Shown here: positions 23,474 through 34,616 of the stretch, piece after piece | Numbering within the stretch: position 1 is the first letter of the stretch | Layout: each line of letters opens with the position of its first letter | DNA from: Streptomyces sp. NBC_00775 | GTDB lineage: Bacteria > Actinomycetota > Actinomycetes > Streptomycetales > Streptomycetaceae | Assembly: GCF_036347135.1 (NCBI RefSeq) | Contig: NZ_CP108938.1 | Coordinates: 620,001-684,000, forward strand | Length of the DNA: 64,000 nt | Reading direction: 5' to 3' | Position numbers and translations under genes: made by a program | The notes under the pieces: model-generated | What the model was told of the DNA's origin: nothing | Seen by the model: only the letters and a program-made list of their open reading frames with translations | Databases searched by the model: none

Positions 23474-25334
23474 CCACCGTCGCGGCCCATGACGCCAGTT
23501 CGGTCCGGGCCGCGCTCAGCAGGTCGGCGGACGGAGCCGTCGCCCCGTTCGTGACCAGCGCGTAGTGCAGTGTGCCCGAGCCGGGTGCGGTGAGCAGCAG
23601 CCGACGGCTGCCGGTGCCGCCCGGCTCGGGAGCCACGGCGATCGGGGTCGTCGTCGTGTACGACGGCGGCCCGAACGACGTGCCCAGGTCGGAGACCACG
23701 GTCGTGGCCGAGGTCGGGAAGGAAGCCGGCAGATGGAGTTCCGTGGGGGCGGTGCTCCCGCTGGAACGCCAGAGCAGCAGCCCGTACTGGCCGGAGCCCA
23801 CGAGCTGGGAGACATGCGGCAGGGACGAGGGAACCGGGTTCCAGGTCAGGGTGGTGGAGCCGTCCCGGGAACGGTCCTCGTAGGTGAAGGCGACCGTGGT
23901 GCCCGCGGTGGCGCTGGGGTAGAGGCGGTCCAGGAGGCGGGTGTCCTGGCGCAGGACGGCCGTGCCCGAGTCGTCCAGGCGTACGGCGGAGAGGTCCTCG
24001 TCGTTCCAGGCGTCGCCGGTGGTCAGGACCTTGTCGGGGTTGTTGTTCATCAGCTCGTGATGGCGGCCGTTGTAGATGTCCCACTGCCACTGGGTGCCGG
24101 AGAGGACCGGGCCGGACGACGCCGGTTTCGTCCACCAGGTCGAGCCCGGCAGACGGGAGTCGAGGGCCTGGTACATCGCCTTGACGACCGTCGGGGCCTT
24201 GTCCGAGACGGATCCGCTGAGCGGGTGGCCGAATTCGCTGACGATCGCCGTCGTGCCCGCGGCCGACGCCCGGTCACGTACCGTCCCGAAGTCGGTGGCG
24301 TACTGGCCGTCCCCCGCCTTGCCCCACATGAGGACGCCCGAGATCGCCTTCTGGTCGTAGAAGTGGGTGTTGAACACATAGCGCGGGCCCAGCGTTCCCG
24401 CGTCCAGCAGGCCGCCCTCCTGCTTCTGGGAGTCGATGTTGGCGTTCCAGAAGAGGTTCGGTTCGGCGAAGAGGGGCTTGTCCTGCCAGCCCGCCGCGTC
24501 CATCCGGGCCCGGAACTTCACATAGAAGGGCCAGAGGACGTCTCGCTCCCAGGTGCGGCTGGCCTGCCCGGAGTCGTAGGTGCCCGCGTACGGCTCGTTG
24601 AACGGGTCGAAGCCGACGACGCCCGCGAATTCGGCGGTGGTGAGGTGCTGTCTGACGTAGGCCATGGTGGCCTGGGCCGTGGTGAGGAAGGCGTCCTGGA
24701 GTGTGTACGTGTTGTGCCAGAAGTCGTACGACGCCTGTTTCACGGCCCCGTTCTGGGTGATGTTCTGGCCCCAGAAGAGGCAGATCCCGCACGACTCCTG
24801 GGGGTAATTGCCCGCGTCCACGGCCCACTTGGGGGCGCCGTCGCCGCTGTACCAGCTGCCCGTGTTGAAGAGATAGCGGGAGTAGAGGTCCTGGTGGAAG
24901 TCGGGGTAGACGCGGATTCCCGCGTCGAGGAAAGCGCGTATCTGATCGGTGGCCGCGGCGAGATAGGTGGTGTCGACCTGACCCCGCGCGGGTTCGGCGT
25001 GCGCCCACGAGAGCAGGAAGCGCACGGAGTTGCCGCCGCCGAGGGCGCGCAGCGCGGTGGCGGACTTCTTGGCGTCGGCGACCGAGGCGAAGGGCAGTCC
25101 GCTGTTCTCCTCCAGCTTGGTTTCGCCGGAGACGTTGTAGCCGCGGAGCACGACCTCGCGGCCGAGACCGTCGGTGAAGTGGCCGTTCGCGACCGTGAGG
25201 GTGGCGGCCGCGGGTTCGTCGAACCAGAGGGAGTCGGGGAGTCCGTCCGCGGCGGCGGGCTGGGCGCCCGCCGCCGTGAGGAAGCCGGTGAGGAGTACGA
25301 GGACGCCGAGCAGACGCGCACGTAACTTCGACAT
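23466..25334 (-). CDS. secreted GH5-family glycoside hydrolase (endoglycoceramidase-like) with an early TTA codon
   Basis: A 622-residue secreted enzyme: signal peptide 1-29, a (beta/alpha)8 GH5 domain to about residue 450, then a beta-rich C-terminal domain. The catalytic acid lies in GFDPFNEP (about 241-248) and the nucleophile in VSEFGHP (about 365-371). VYPDFHQDLYSRYLF resembles endoglycosylceramidases, which cut glycolipid headgroups. Codon 4 is TTA (25323-25325), so translation should depend on the bldA tRNA and switch on late in growth. A GTG two codons upstream is an alternative start. The 3' end overlaps the neighbouring gene by 8 bases. Confidence 0.87.
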   Translation of the reverse strand: MSKLRARLLGVLVLLTGFLTAAGAQPAAADGLPDSLWFDEPAAATLTVANGHFTDGLGREVVLRGYNVSGETKLEENSGLPFASVADAKKSATALRALGGGNSVRFLLSWAHAEPARGQVDTTYLAAATDQIRAFLDAGIRVYPDFHQDLYSRYLFNTGSWYSGDGAPKWAVDAGNYPQESCGICLFWGQNITQNGAVKQASYDFWHNTYTLQDAFLTTAQATMAYVRQHLTTAEFAGVVGFDPFNEPYAGTYDSGQASRTWERDVLWPFYVKFRARMDAAGWQDKPLFAEPNLFWNANIDSQKQEGGLLDAGTLGPRYVFNTHFYDQKAISGVLMWGKAGDGQYATDFGTVRDRASAAGTTAIVSEFGHPLSGSVSDKAPTVVKAMYQALDSRLPGSTWWTKPASSGPVLSGTQWQWDIYNGRHHELMNNNPDKVLTTGDAWNDEDLSAVRLDDSGTAVLRQDTRLLDRLYPSATAGTTVAFTYEDRSRDGSTTLTWNPVPSSLPHVSQLVGSGQYGLLLWRSSGSTAPTELHLPASFPTSATTVVSDLGTSFGPPSYTTTTPIAVAPEPGGTGSRRLLLTAPGSGTLHYALVTNGATAPSADLLSAARTELASWAATVVN

Positions 25335-25413
25335 GTTCACAACATGCGCTGCTGCCCCAGGGGCGTCAACACCCCTGACTCATGAGTAAGTTTCTCGTTT
25401 CACCGGCCTCGGG

Positions 25414-27414
25414 TCACCCACCGACCCGTCGCGTCACGTTCAGCAGGTACTCCTTCCGGTCGAGCGGGTTGAGGTCGGTCCGCGGCCGGTCCGGCACCGT
25501 GTCGCGGACGACCGGGGCGTAGTGGTCGAAGGCGCAATCCAGCTCGCCCTCCCCTCGCGTCAGCCCCGGTAGCTGCTGCTCCAGTTCATGGAGCCGGGCG
25601 ACCGGGACGACACCCTCGAGCACGCAGGAGGCGCCGCGCATCTGCGTGGTCTGCGGCACGGCGCGCTGTTTCGCCAGCACCGGCAGCACCGCCGCGAGCG
25701 TGTCCGCCGGAGCCTCCAGACGGAACCGGTGCATCGGCTCGTACACCTGACTGCCCGCCTCCCGCAGCGCGCTCATCAGCACCAGCGGTGTCAGGCCACG
25801 GAAGTCGGCGCCCGTGCTGGACATGCTCTTGTCGAAGCCCTGATGGGCGTGGCTCTGCCGGGGTGAATATCCGGAATGGGTCATGGTGACGGTGCAGTCC
25901 GTGACCCGCCAGCCATGGATTCCCTGCTCCAGCGTCTCTTTCACGGTGTCTTCGACCGCCTTGAAGAACGCGTACGGCATCGCGCCGAGTTCGACCTCCA
26001 GCCGGAATTCCACACCGGACTCGACCGGCGCCGGATCGATGCGCAGTCCGACCGTCGCGAGAAAGGGATTGGGGTCCTTTTTGTTGAACTCGACCGCCGT
26101 GCCGGTGCCCACGGGCCGTTCGATGCACAGGGGTGTCGTCTCGCGGAACATGACGTCGATACCGAATTCGTCCGCCAGCGTCGCCTGGATGACCTCCTTC
26201 TGCACCTCGCCGTAGAGCGATACGGAGGTCTCCTTGCGCACTTCGTCCTGCCGGAGATTGATCAGCGGGTCCTGTTCGGCGAGTTGCGTGAGCGCGAGAT
26301 GCAGGGCGCCCTTGTCGGCCGTACGGCAGGGGGCGACGACGGTTTCGAGCGTCGGCGGGGAGAAGTAGTGCTCCTCCGCGCCGTGCCCGTCCGCCCGCGA
26401 TGTCCGCGGTACGCCGATGGTGTCGCCGATGCGGATGTCGCCGAGCCCCCACAGCTTGCCGATACGCCCCGCCGCCACAGCTCCGTCCCGGACGGCCGCC
26501 CCCTGGTCGAAGACGCTGATCGCGGTGACCTTCCCCTCCTCACCCTCACGGAAGGCCAGCCGGTCGCGCGTGCGCAGGGTCCCGGAGAACATCCGCGCGT
26601 AGGCGATCTTCTCCCCCGCGGGTCCGCGCTCGACCTTGAAGACGGTGCCCGAGACCGGGCCGCCGGCGTCGTCCTCGGCCGGGGGCAGCAACTCCTTGAT
26701 CCCGGAGATCAGTTCGGTGATGCCCGCGCCCGTCATGGCCGAGCCGAAGTACACGGGGTGCACCAGGGCCTCCCCGGTCTGCCGTGCGAGGGCGGTGCGG
26801 AGTCGCTCGCGGGAGACACGGCCCTCGACGTACGCGGCCAGCAGGTCGTCGTCGTGCTCGGCGAGCAGATCGAGGAGGGGCGCCTGGAGGCGGGCATCGT
26901 CGAACAGGGTGAAGTGGGCGTCGCGCGCGCCCGGCCCGGCCACCTCGCCCATCGGGACGATCGCCGGAGTCAGCCGCGCGGCGATGCTCTCCAGCACTCG
27001 CTCGTATTGCGCCCCACCACGGTCGATCTTGTTCACGAAGACGAGCGTGGGAATCCGCAGCCGCTGGAGCGTCCGCATCAGCACCCGGGTCTGCGCCTGG
27101 ACACCCTCCACAGCCGAGACGACGAGCACGGCCCCGTCGAGCACGCTGAGCACGCGCTCCACCTCGGCGATGAAGTCCGGGTGGCCGGGGGTGTCGATCA
27201 GATTGACGGCGACGTCGTCGATCGCGAAGGAGACGACGGCTGATTTGATCGTGATACCGCGCTGTCGTTCCAGCGCGAGGGAATCGGTCTGGGTGTTTCC
27301 GTCGTCGACGCTGCCGATCTCGTCGATGACCCCGACCGTGTGCAGCAGCCGCTCGGTCAGGCTTGTCTTACCGGCGTCTACGTGCGCCAGAATTCCCAGG
27401 TTGAGCATATGCAC
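25414..27414 (-). CDS. OtrA/TetM-like ribosomal protection GTPase
   Basis: A 666-residue EF-G-like translational GTPase. The G domain has AHVDAGKTSLTERLL (G1), RGITIKSA (G2), DTPGHPDF (G3) and NKID (G4). The domain IV region YSPRQSHAHQGFDKSMSSTG and the C-terminal EF-G-like fold match tetracycline-resistance ribosomal protection proteins such as OtrA, the self-resistance protein of tetracycline producers. In a genome without a nearby tetracycline cluster it is probably intrinsic low-level resistance or a housekeeping ribosome factor. The start is GTG 27414 (AAAGGA 13-18 bases upstream) or ATG 27408. A short ORF with a better ribosome binding site overlaps this start. Confidence 0.88.
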   Translation of the reverse strand: MHMLNLGILAHVDAGKTSLTERLLHTVGVIDEIGSVDDGNTQTDSLALERQRGITIKSAVVSFAIDDVAVNLIDTPGHPDFIAEVERVLSVLDGAVLVVSAVEGVQAQTRVLMRTLQRLRIPTLVFVNKIDRGGAQYERVLESIAARLTPAIVPMGEVAGPGARDAHFTLFDDARLQAPLLDLLAEHDDDLLAAYVEGRVSRERLRTALARQTGEALVHPVYFGSAMTGAGITELISGIKELLPPAEDDAGGPVSGTVFKVERGPAGEKIAYARMFSGTLRTRDRLAFREGEEGKVTAISVFDQGAAVRDGAVAAGRIGKLWGLGDIRIGDTIGVPRTSRADGHGAEEHYFSPPTLETVVAPCRTADKGALHLALTQLAEQDPLINLRQDEVRKETSVSLYGEVQKEVIQATLADEFGIDVMFRETTPLCIERPVGTGTAVEFNKKDPNPFLATVGLRIDPAPVESGVEFRLEVELGAMPYAFFKAVEDTVKETLEQGIHGWRVTDCTVTMTHSGYSPRQSHAHQGFDKSMSSTGADFRGLTPLVLMSALREAGSQVYEPMHRFRLEAPADTLAAVLPVLAKQRAVPQTTQMRGASCVLEGVVPVARLHELEQQLPGLTRGEGELDCAFDHYAPVVRDTVPDRPRTDLNPLDRKEYLLNVTRRVGG

Positions 27415-27478
27415 CGGGCGTCATGTCCTTTGAAGTGGGAGTGATTCCTTCCTGGGTGGACATGAACGCTGTGCGCAT
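27368..27478 (-). CDS. possible 36-residue leader ORF overlapping the OtrA-like start
   Basis: ATG 27478 has a perfect GAGGAG five bases upstream. The frame runs 36 codons (MRTAFMSTQEGITPT at the N-terminus, GARRRR at the C-terminus) and stops with TAA at 27368, overlapping the OtrA-like gene by 47 bases in another frame. The OtrA-like gene has only a weak ribosome binding site, so translation of this leader could control access to it, as leader ORFs do for tet(M). Its product has no recognised similarity and may be a regulatory decoy. Existence as a real peptide is uncertain. Confidence 0.35.
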   Translation of the reverse strand: MRTAFMSTQEGITPTSKDMTPGAYAQPGNSGARRRR

Positions 27479-27661
27479 TGCTGCTCCTCGATCTTGGTGG
27501 ACGCGTCCCCGGTAGTGCAGCAGGCGGCGGCACACGACGGCAACGGATTAACGCTCAACAAATGCGTGCCGCAGCGCTCGCCCCCCTCGGCACTCAGCCC
27601 TAGAGTGACGCAGGTCACGTAAAATGGCTGATACCCCTCACCTGGCTCTCTGGGAGGGCAC

Positions 27662-28128
27662 ATGACCCGCATATCGGTGAAGGTCGACGGCACCACATAC
27701 GAGGACGACGTCGAACCCCGCTTCCTCCTGGTCCACTACCTGCGAGACCGCCTGGGCCTGACCGGCACCCCGATCGGCTGCGACACCTCCAACTGCGGGG
27801 CCTGCACGGTCGACCTCGACGGAGACAGCGTCAAGAGCTGCTCGGTCCTCGCCGTCCAGGCCGACGGGAGCGAAGTGACGACGGTCCAGGGGCTCGCCCA
27901 GGACGGCGAGTGGCATCCGCTGCAGACCGCGTTCCACGAGCGGCATGCCCTGCAGTGCGGGTACTGCACCCCAGGGATGATCATGGCCGCCCGCGATCTG
28001 CTCCGCGAGAACCCCGCCCCGACCTCTGACGACGTACGCGAAGCCCTGGAGGGCAACCTCTGCCGGTGCACCGGCTACCAGAACATCGTGCGTGCGGTCC
28101 TCGCCGCGTCCGGGCAGGAGGTCTCGAC

Positions 28129-28132
<4 letters not shown>
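27662..28132 (+). CDS. coxS: molybdenum hydroxylase (2Fe-2S) small subunit, form II CO dehydrogenase-like
   Basis: A 156-residue iron-sulfur subunit. The plant-type [2Fe-2S] site is C40/C45/C48/C60 (GCDTSNCGACTV). The second cluster is held by C99/C102 (CGYCTPG) and C134/C136 (CRCTGY). It passes electrons from the molybdopterin subunit to the FAD subunit. The ATG 27662 has GGGAGGG upstream and the stop overlaps the next gene by 4 bases. It is first in a seven-gene cox operon; the S-L-M order is that of form II rather than form I enzymes. Confidence 0.92.
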
Positions 28133-30506
<2,374 letters not shown>

Positions 30507-30510
<4 letters not shown>

Positions 30511-31361
30511 TCCCCCCGGCATTCGATTACGCCAGGCCCGCGAGCGTCGACGAGGCCGTGCGCACCCTCGCGGACGCGGGCGAGGACGCGAAGGTGCTGG
30601 CCGGCGGGCAGAGCCTGCTGCCACTGCTCCGGCTGCGGCTCGCCTTTCCCGAACTCGTCGTCGACGTCGGCCGGATCCCCGAACTGCGCGGGATCCGCGA
30701 GGACGAGGGCACGCTGATCATCGGCGCGCTGACCTCGCACCACGACGTCATCGGCGACCCCCGGGTACGCCGGCACGCCGGGCTGCTCGCGGCGGCCACG
30801 GCCACCGTCGCCGATCCCGCCGTACGCCATCGCGGCACCCTCGGCGGATCGCTCGCGCACGCCGATCCGGCCGGTGACCTGCCCGCCGTGATCCTCGCGC
30901 TCAACGCGACACTGATCGCGGAGGGACCGGCGGGGCGGCGCGCCATCCCGGCCCGCGAGTTCTTCGTGGACTATCTGCAGACCGCGCTGCGGCCGGACGA
31001 ACTGCTGGTGGAGGTGGAGATCCCGACGACCGACGGCTGGGGCTTCCACTACGAGAAGTTCCAGCGGGTCGCGCAGGCCTGGGCGGTCGTCGGTGTCGCG
31101 GCGCTCGTGCGTCGCGACAACGGGCAGATCACCGAGGCACGGATCGGGCTGACGAACATGGGCTCGACACCACTGCGGGCCGGGGCGACCGAAGAGGCGC
31201 TCGTGGGCGCCTCCGCGGAGGGTGTGGTGCGGCGGGCCGCCGAGGTGGCGGCGGACGGCACGCACCCGTCGTCCGATCCATCGGCCTCGCCCGAATACCG
31301 CGCGCACCTCGCCCGAGTGCTCACGCGGCGGGCGGTCCTGTCCGCCGCCGGAATGGGGTGA
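30507..31361 (+). CDS. coxM: molybdenum hydroxylase FAD-binding middle subunit
   Basis: A 284-residue FAD subunit of the CoxM/XdhB type. FAD-binding motifs are AGGQSLLPLLRLR (about 33-45) and the TLGGSLAHADPAGDLPA stretch (about 111-127). The C-terminal CO_deh_flav_C domain begins near residue 170. It accepts electrons from CoxS and passes them to the respiratory chain. ATGA overlap with coxL. The next gene begins 17 bases after the stop. Confidence 0.92.
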
Positions 31362-31377
31362 GGAGCCCATCACCGGC

Positions 31378-32268
31378 ATGGCCATGGACGGCTTGAGCGG
31401 TCCGGAGGAGGTGCGGGCCCGCCTGGAGAAGACGGGGTATCTCGTCGACGACGGGCTGGCCGTGGCCTGCTTCCTGGCGCTGCGGCTGCACCGGCCGATC
31501 TTCTGCGAGGGCGACGCGGGCGTGGGCAAGACCGCGCTCGCGTCCGCCCTCGCCGAGGCAACCGGTGCCCCGCTGATCCGGCTGCAGTGCTACGAGGGCA
31601 TCGACGCGTCCCAGGCCCTGTACGACTGGGACTTCCCGCGCCAGCTCCTGCACCTGCGGGCCGCCGAGGCGGCGGGCATCACCGACGCCGACCGGCTCGA
31701 AGGGGAGCTGTACGACCGGCGGTTCCTCATCACGCGGCCCCTCCTCCAGGCTCTGGAGACCCAGCCGTCGGTGCTGCTGGTCGACGAAGTCGACCGCGCG
31801 GACGACGAGTTCGAGGCGTTCCTGCTGGAGCTGCTGTCGGAGTACGCCGTCACCATCCCCGAACTGGGCACGCTGCGGGCCGAGTCGCCGCCGGTCGTGG
31901 TCCTCACCTCCAACCGCACCCGCGAGGTGCACGACGCGCTGAAGCGACGGTGTCTGTACCACTGGTTCGACCACCCCGGGTTCGCCCGCGAACTCGCCAT
32001 CGTGAGAGGGAGGTTGCCGGAGGTGACCGCCCGGCTCGCCGAGCAGGTCACCGCGCTCGTCCAGGCTCTGCGCGCCGAGGACCTGCTCAAGCCGCCCGGG
32101 GTCGCGGAGACGATCGACTGGGCGGAGGCCCTGCACGCGCTGGGCGCGACCGAGGTGGACGCCGAACTGGCGGTCGCGACGCTGGGTTCGGTGCTGAAGT
32201 ACCGGGAGGACGCGGAGCGGGCCCGCGGGCTCGATCTGTCGGCGATCCTCGCGGCGCGAGGGGTGTGA
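31378..32268 (+). CDS. coxD: MoxR-type AAA+ ATPase (CoxD)
   Basis: A 296-residue MoxR-family ATPase with Walker A GDAGVGKT (45-52), Walker B SVLLVDEVDRA (131-141) and sensor 1 VVLTSNRTRE. In carboxydotrophs CoxD, together with the VWA protein CoxE, matures the molybdenum site. It is placed directly after the three structural genes and 3 bases before coxE. The start is MAMDGL at 31378, with GAGGAG 12 bases upstream; a second ATG follows two codons later. Confidence 0.88.
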   Translation: MAMDGLSGPEEVRARLEKTGYLVDDGLAVACFLALRLHRPIFCEGDAGVGKTALASALAEATGAPLIRLQCYEGIDASQALYDWDFPRQLLHLRAAEAAGITDADRLEGELYDRRFLITRPLLQALETQPSVLLVDEVDRADDEFEAFLLELLSEYAVTIPELGTLRAESPPVVVLTSNRTREVHDALKRRCLYHWFDHPGFARELAIVRGRLPEVTARLAEQVTALVQALRAEDLLKPPGVAETIDWAEALHALGATEVDAELAVATLGSVLKYREDAERARGLDLSAILAARGV

Positions 32269-32271
32269 AAG

Positions 32272-33384
32272 GTGAGGGGCGTCGACGCGTCCGCCGTGGT
32301 CGTCGGTTTCGCCCGTGCGCTGCGCGCGGCCGGTGTCGACGCGGGGCCCGACCGTGTCCAGGCCTTCCTCGGCGCGCTCACTCTCCTCGCACCGGGCCTG
32401 CGCTCCGACGTGTACTGGGCCGGGCGGCTCACACTGTGCGGAAGCCGGGACGATCTGGAGCGGTACGAGCGGGTCTTCGCCGCGTACTTCGGCGCGCAGG
32501 GCGACGGGGTGCCGAAAGGGGCCGCTCCCGCGACCCGGCTGCGCATGGTCGTCCGCGATCCCGGTTCCGCTCCGCCCACGGCGACGCGGGCCGCGGAGGA
32601 CGGCGTACCGACACCGGTGCTGGCCGACTCCACCGACGTACTGCGCCACCGGGACTTCGCCGGGCTCACGGCGGCCGAACGGGAGCAACTGCGGCGGCTG
32701 CTGGCCGCTTTCCGCCTGCGCGGCGAGGTACGGCGCTCCGCGCGGCGGCACCCGGCCCGGCGCGGGAGCGTCGATCCGCGGCGTACCGTACGGGAGTTGC
32801 TGCGGCGGGGCGGTGAGCCGGCCCGGCTGCGGCGGCACGCCCGGGCCGAGCGCCCGCGCCAGGTCGTGCTGCTCGTGGATGTGAGCGGCTCGATGGCCCC
32901 GTACGCGGACGCGCTGCTGCGGTTCGCGCACGCGGCCTCGCACGGCACCCGTACGGAGGTGTTCACGATCGGCACCCGGCTCACCCGGGTGACCCGCGAG
33001 CTCGCGCACCGCGACCCCGACACAGCGATGGCGGCACTCTCGGCGGCGGTCCCGGACTGGCGCGGCGGCACCCGGCTCGGCGAGATGCTGCGGGCCTTCC
33101 TGGACCGCTGGGGCCGGCGGGGCATGGCGCGCGGCGCGGTCGTGGTGCTGCTCTCGGACGGCTGGGAGCGTGGCGATCCTGCCCTGCTCGCGGCCCAGAT
33201 GCGACGCTTGCACCGGCTCGCGCACCGGGTGATCTGGGCCAATCCGCGCAAGGCCCGCCCCGGTTACGCACCCCTGGCCGCCGGAATGGCGGCGGCGCTG
33301 CCGAGCGTGGACGCGTTCGTCGAGGGGCACAGTCTGGCCGCGCTGGAGCGTCTGGCGGCGGTGGTGAGAGGAGCGGACTCTTGA
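32272..33384 (+). CDS. coxE: VWA-domain protein (CoxE)
   Basis: A 370-residue protein. The N-terminal 190 residues are helical and Arg-rich. The C-terminal von Willebrand A domain has its metal-ion-dependent adhesion site DVSGSM (about 203-208), a distal Thr in GGTRLGEML and Asp in LSDGWERGD. It is the usual partner of the MoxR ATPase CoxD in metal-site insertion. GTG start at 32272, 3 bases after coxD. The downstream gene coxF follows after 33 bases. Confidence 0.88.
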   Translation: MRGVDASAVVVGFARALRAAGVDAGPDRVQAFLGALTLLAPGLRSDVYWAGRLTLCGSRDDLERYERVFAAYFGAQGDGVPKGAAPATRLRMVVRDPGSAPPTATRAAEDGVPTPVLADSTDVLRHRDFAGLTAAEREQLRRLLAAFRLRGEVRRSARRHPARRGSVDPRRTVRELLRRGGEPARLRRHARAERPRQVVLLVDVSGSMAPYADALLRFAHAASHGTRTEVFTIGTRLTRVTRELAHRDPDTAMAALSAAVPDWRGGTRLGEMLRAFLDRWGRRGMARGAVVVLLSDGWERGDPALLAAQMRRLHRLAHRVIWANPRKARPGYAPLAAGMAAALPSVDAFVEGHSLAALERLAAVVRGADS

Positions 33385-33417
33385 AAGAGACGCACTCCAC
33401 GGTGAAGGGAGCGGGCG

Positions 33418-34536
33418 ATGCGTGACATCCTCCCGGCGCTGAACGAGTGGTACGCGGCGGGGTCCCCGTTCGGGCTCGCCACGGTGGTCTCGGTCAGCCG
33501 CAGCGCGCCGCGCGACCCGGGCGCGGCCATGGCCGTGGGCCCCGGCGACGAGGTCGTGGGCAGCGTGTCCGGCGGCTGCGTGGAGGGCGCGGTCTTCGAG
33601 CTGGCCCAGGAGGTCGTGGAGTCCGGAGAGGCGCGGCTGGAGACCTTCGGATACAGCGACGAGGACGCGTTCGCCGTCGGGCTCACCTGCGGCGGCGAGA
33701 TCACCCTGCTCGTCCGCCGGGTGTCCCCCGCCGACGACCCGGCCTTCGGGGCGGTGGCCGAGTCGGTGACCGCGGGCCGGCCGGTGACCGTGGCGACGGT
33801 GATCGACGGGCCCGTCCCGCTCGGGGCCACGCTCGCCGTGTGGCCGGACGAGGAGTCGGGGCCCTCGGGCTGGGTGTCGGGCTCCCTCGGGTCGACGGGT
33901 CTGGACGTGGCCGTCACCGCCGACGCACGCGGCGAACTGGCCCAGGGCGCCACGATCCGGCGGCACTACGGCCCGCACGGCGAACGCCGCGAGGACACCG
34001 TCACCGTCTTCCTCAACTCCTTCGCGCCACCGCCCCGCATGCTGGTGTTCGGCGCGATCGACTACGCGGCCGCGGTGGCCCGTATCGGCGCGTTCCTCGG
34101 CTACCGGGTCACGGTGTGCGACGCCCGCCCGGTCTTCGCCACGCCGAAACGGTTCCCGGAGGACGTGGAGGTCGTCGTGGACTGGCCGCACCGCTATCTG
34201 AGCGGTACGACGACCGACGCGCGCACCGTGATCTGCGTCCTCACCCACGACCCGAAGTTCGACGTGCCGCTGCTGGAGGAGGCGCTGCGCCGCCCGGCCG
34301 CGTACATCGGGGCGATGGGCAGCCGTCGTACGCACGACGACCGGATGAAGCGGCTGGCCGAGGCCGGTCTGTCGGAACGCGACCTGTCCCGGCTGCGCTC
34401 ACCCGTCGGGCTCGACCTCGGGGCGCGTACGCCCGAGGAGGTGGCCGTGTCCGTCGCCGCGGAGATCGTCGCGCTGCGGTGGGGCGGCAGCGGAGCGCCC
34501 CTGACGGCGACGGGCGGGGCGATTCATCCGAGGTAG
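33418..34536 (+). CDS. coxF: XdhC/CoxF-family molybdenum hydroxylase maturation factor
   Basis: A 372-residue XdhC-type protein. The N-terminal XdhC/CoxI domain has GSVSGGCVEGAVFE (about 43-56) and LTCGGEITLLV. The C-terminal Rossmann domain has ARTVICVLTHDPKFD, YIGAMGSRRTHDDR and RSPVGLDLGARTPEEVAVSV. XdhC binds the molybdenum cofactor, promotes its sulfuration and delivers it to the large subunit. It is in the cox operon between coxE and coxG; the ATG at 33418 has GGAGCGGGCG upstream. Confidence 0.9.
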   Translation: MRDILPALNEWYAAGSPFGLATVVSVSRSAPRDPGAAMAVGPGDEVVGSVSGGCVEGAVFELAQEVVESGEARLETFGYSDEDAFAVGLTCGGEITLLVRRVSPADDPAFGAVAESVTAGRPVTVATVIDGPVPLGATLAVWPDEESGPSGWVSGSLGSTGLDVAVTADARGELAQGATIRRHYGPHGERREDTVTVFLNSFAPPPRMLVFGAIDYAAAVARIGAFLGYRVTVCDARPVFATPKRFPEDVEVVVDWPHRYLSGTTTDARTVICVLTHDPKFDVPLLEEALRRPAAYIGAMGSRRTHDDRMKRLAEAGLSERDLSRLRSPVGLDLGARTPEEVAVSVAAEIVALRWGGSGAPLTATGGAIHPR

Positions 34537-34564
34537 CGCGGTCCAGGGCCGTCCGAGAAGGCTC

Positions 34565-34607
34565 CGTCCAGCCCGTCCAGCCCGTCCAGCCCGTCCAGCC
34601 CGTCCAG
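34565..34607 (+). repeat. 9-bp tandem repeat before coxG
   Basis: Four exact copies of CGTCCAGCC and a partial fifth lie between coxF and coxG, immediately before the AGGAGGAG ribosome binding site. Slippage here could change spacing or mRNA structure; in the coxG frame it would read Val-Gln-Pro repeats. Confidence 0.85.
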
Positions 34608-34616
34608 GAGGAGAAA

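Noticed and set aside
34565..34607. Upstream extension of coxG through Val-Gln-Pro repeats
   Set aside because: AGGAGGAG directly before ATG 34617 fixes the start, and family members begin there.
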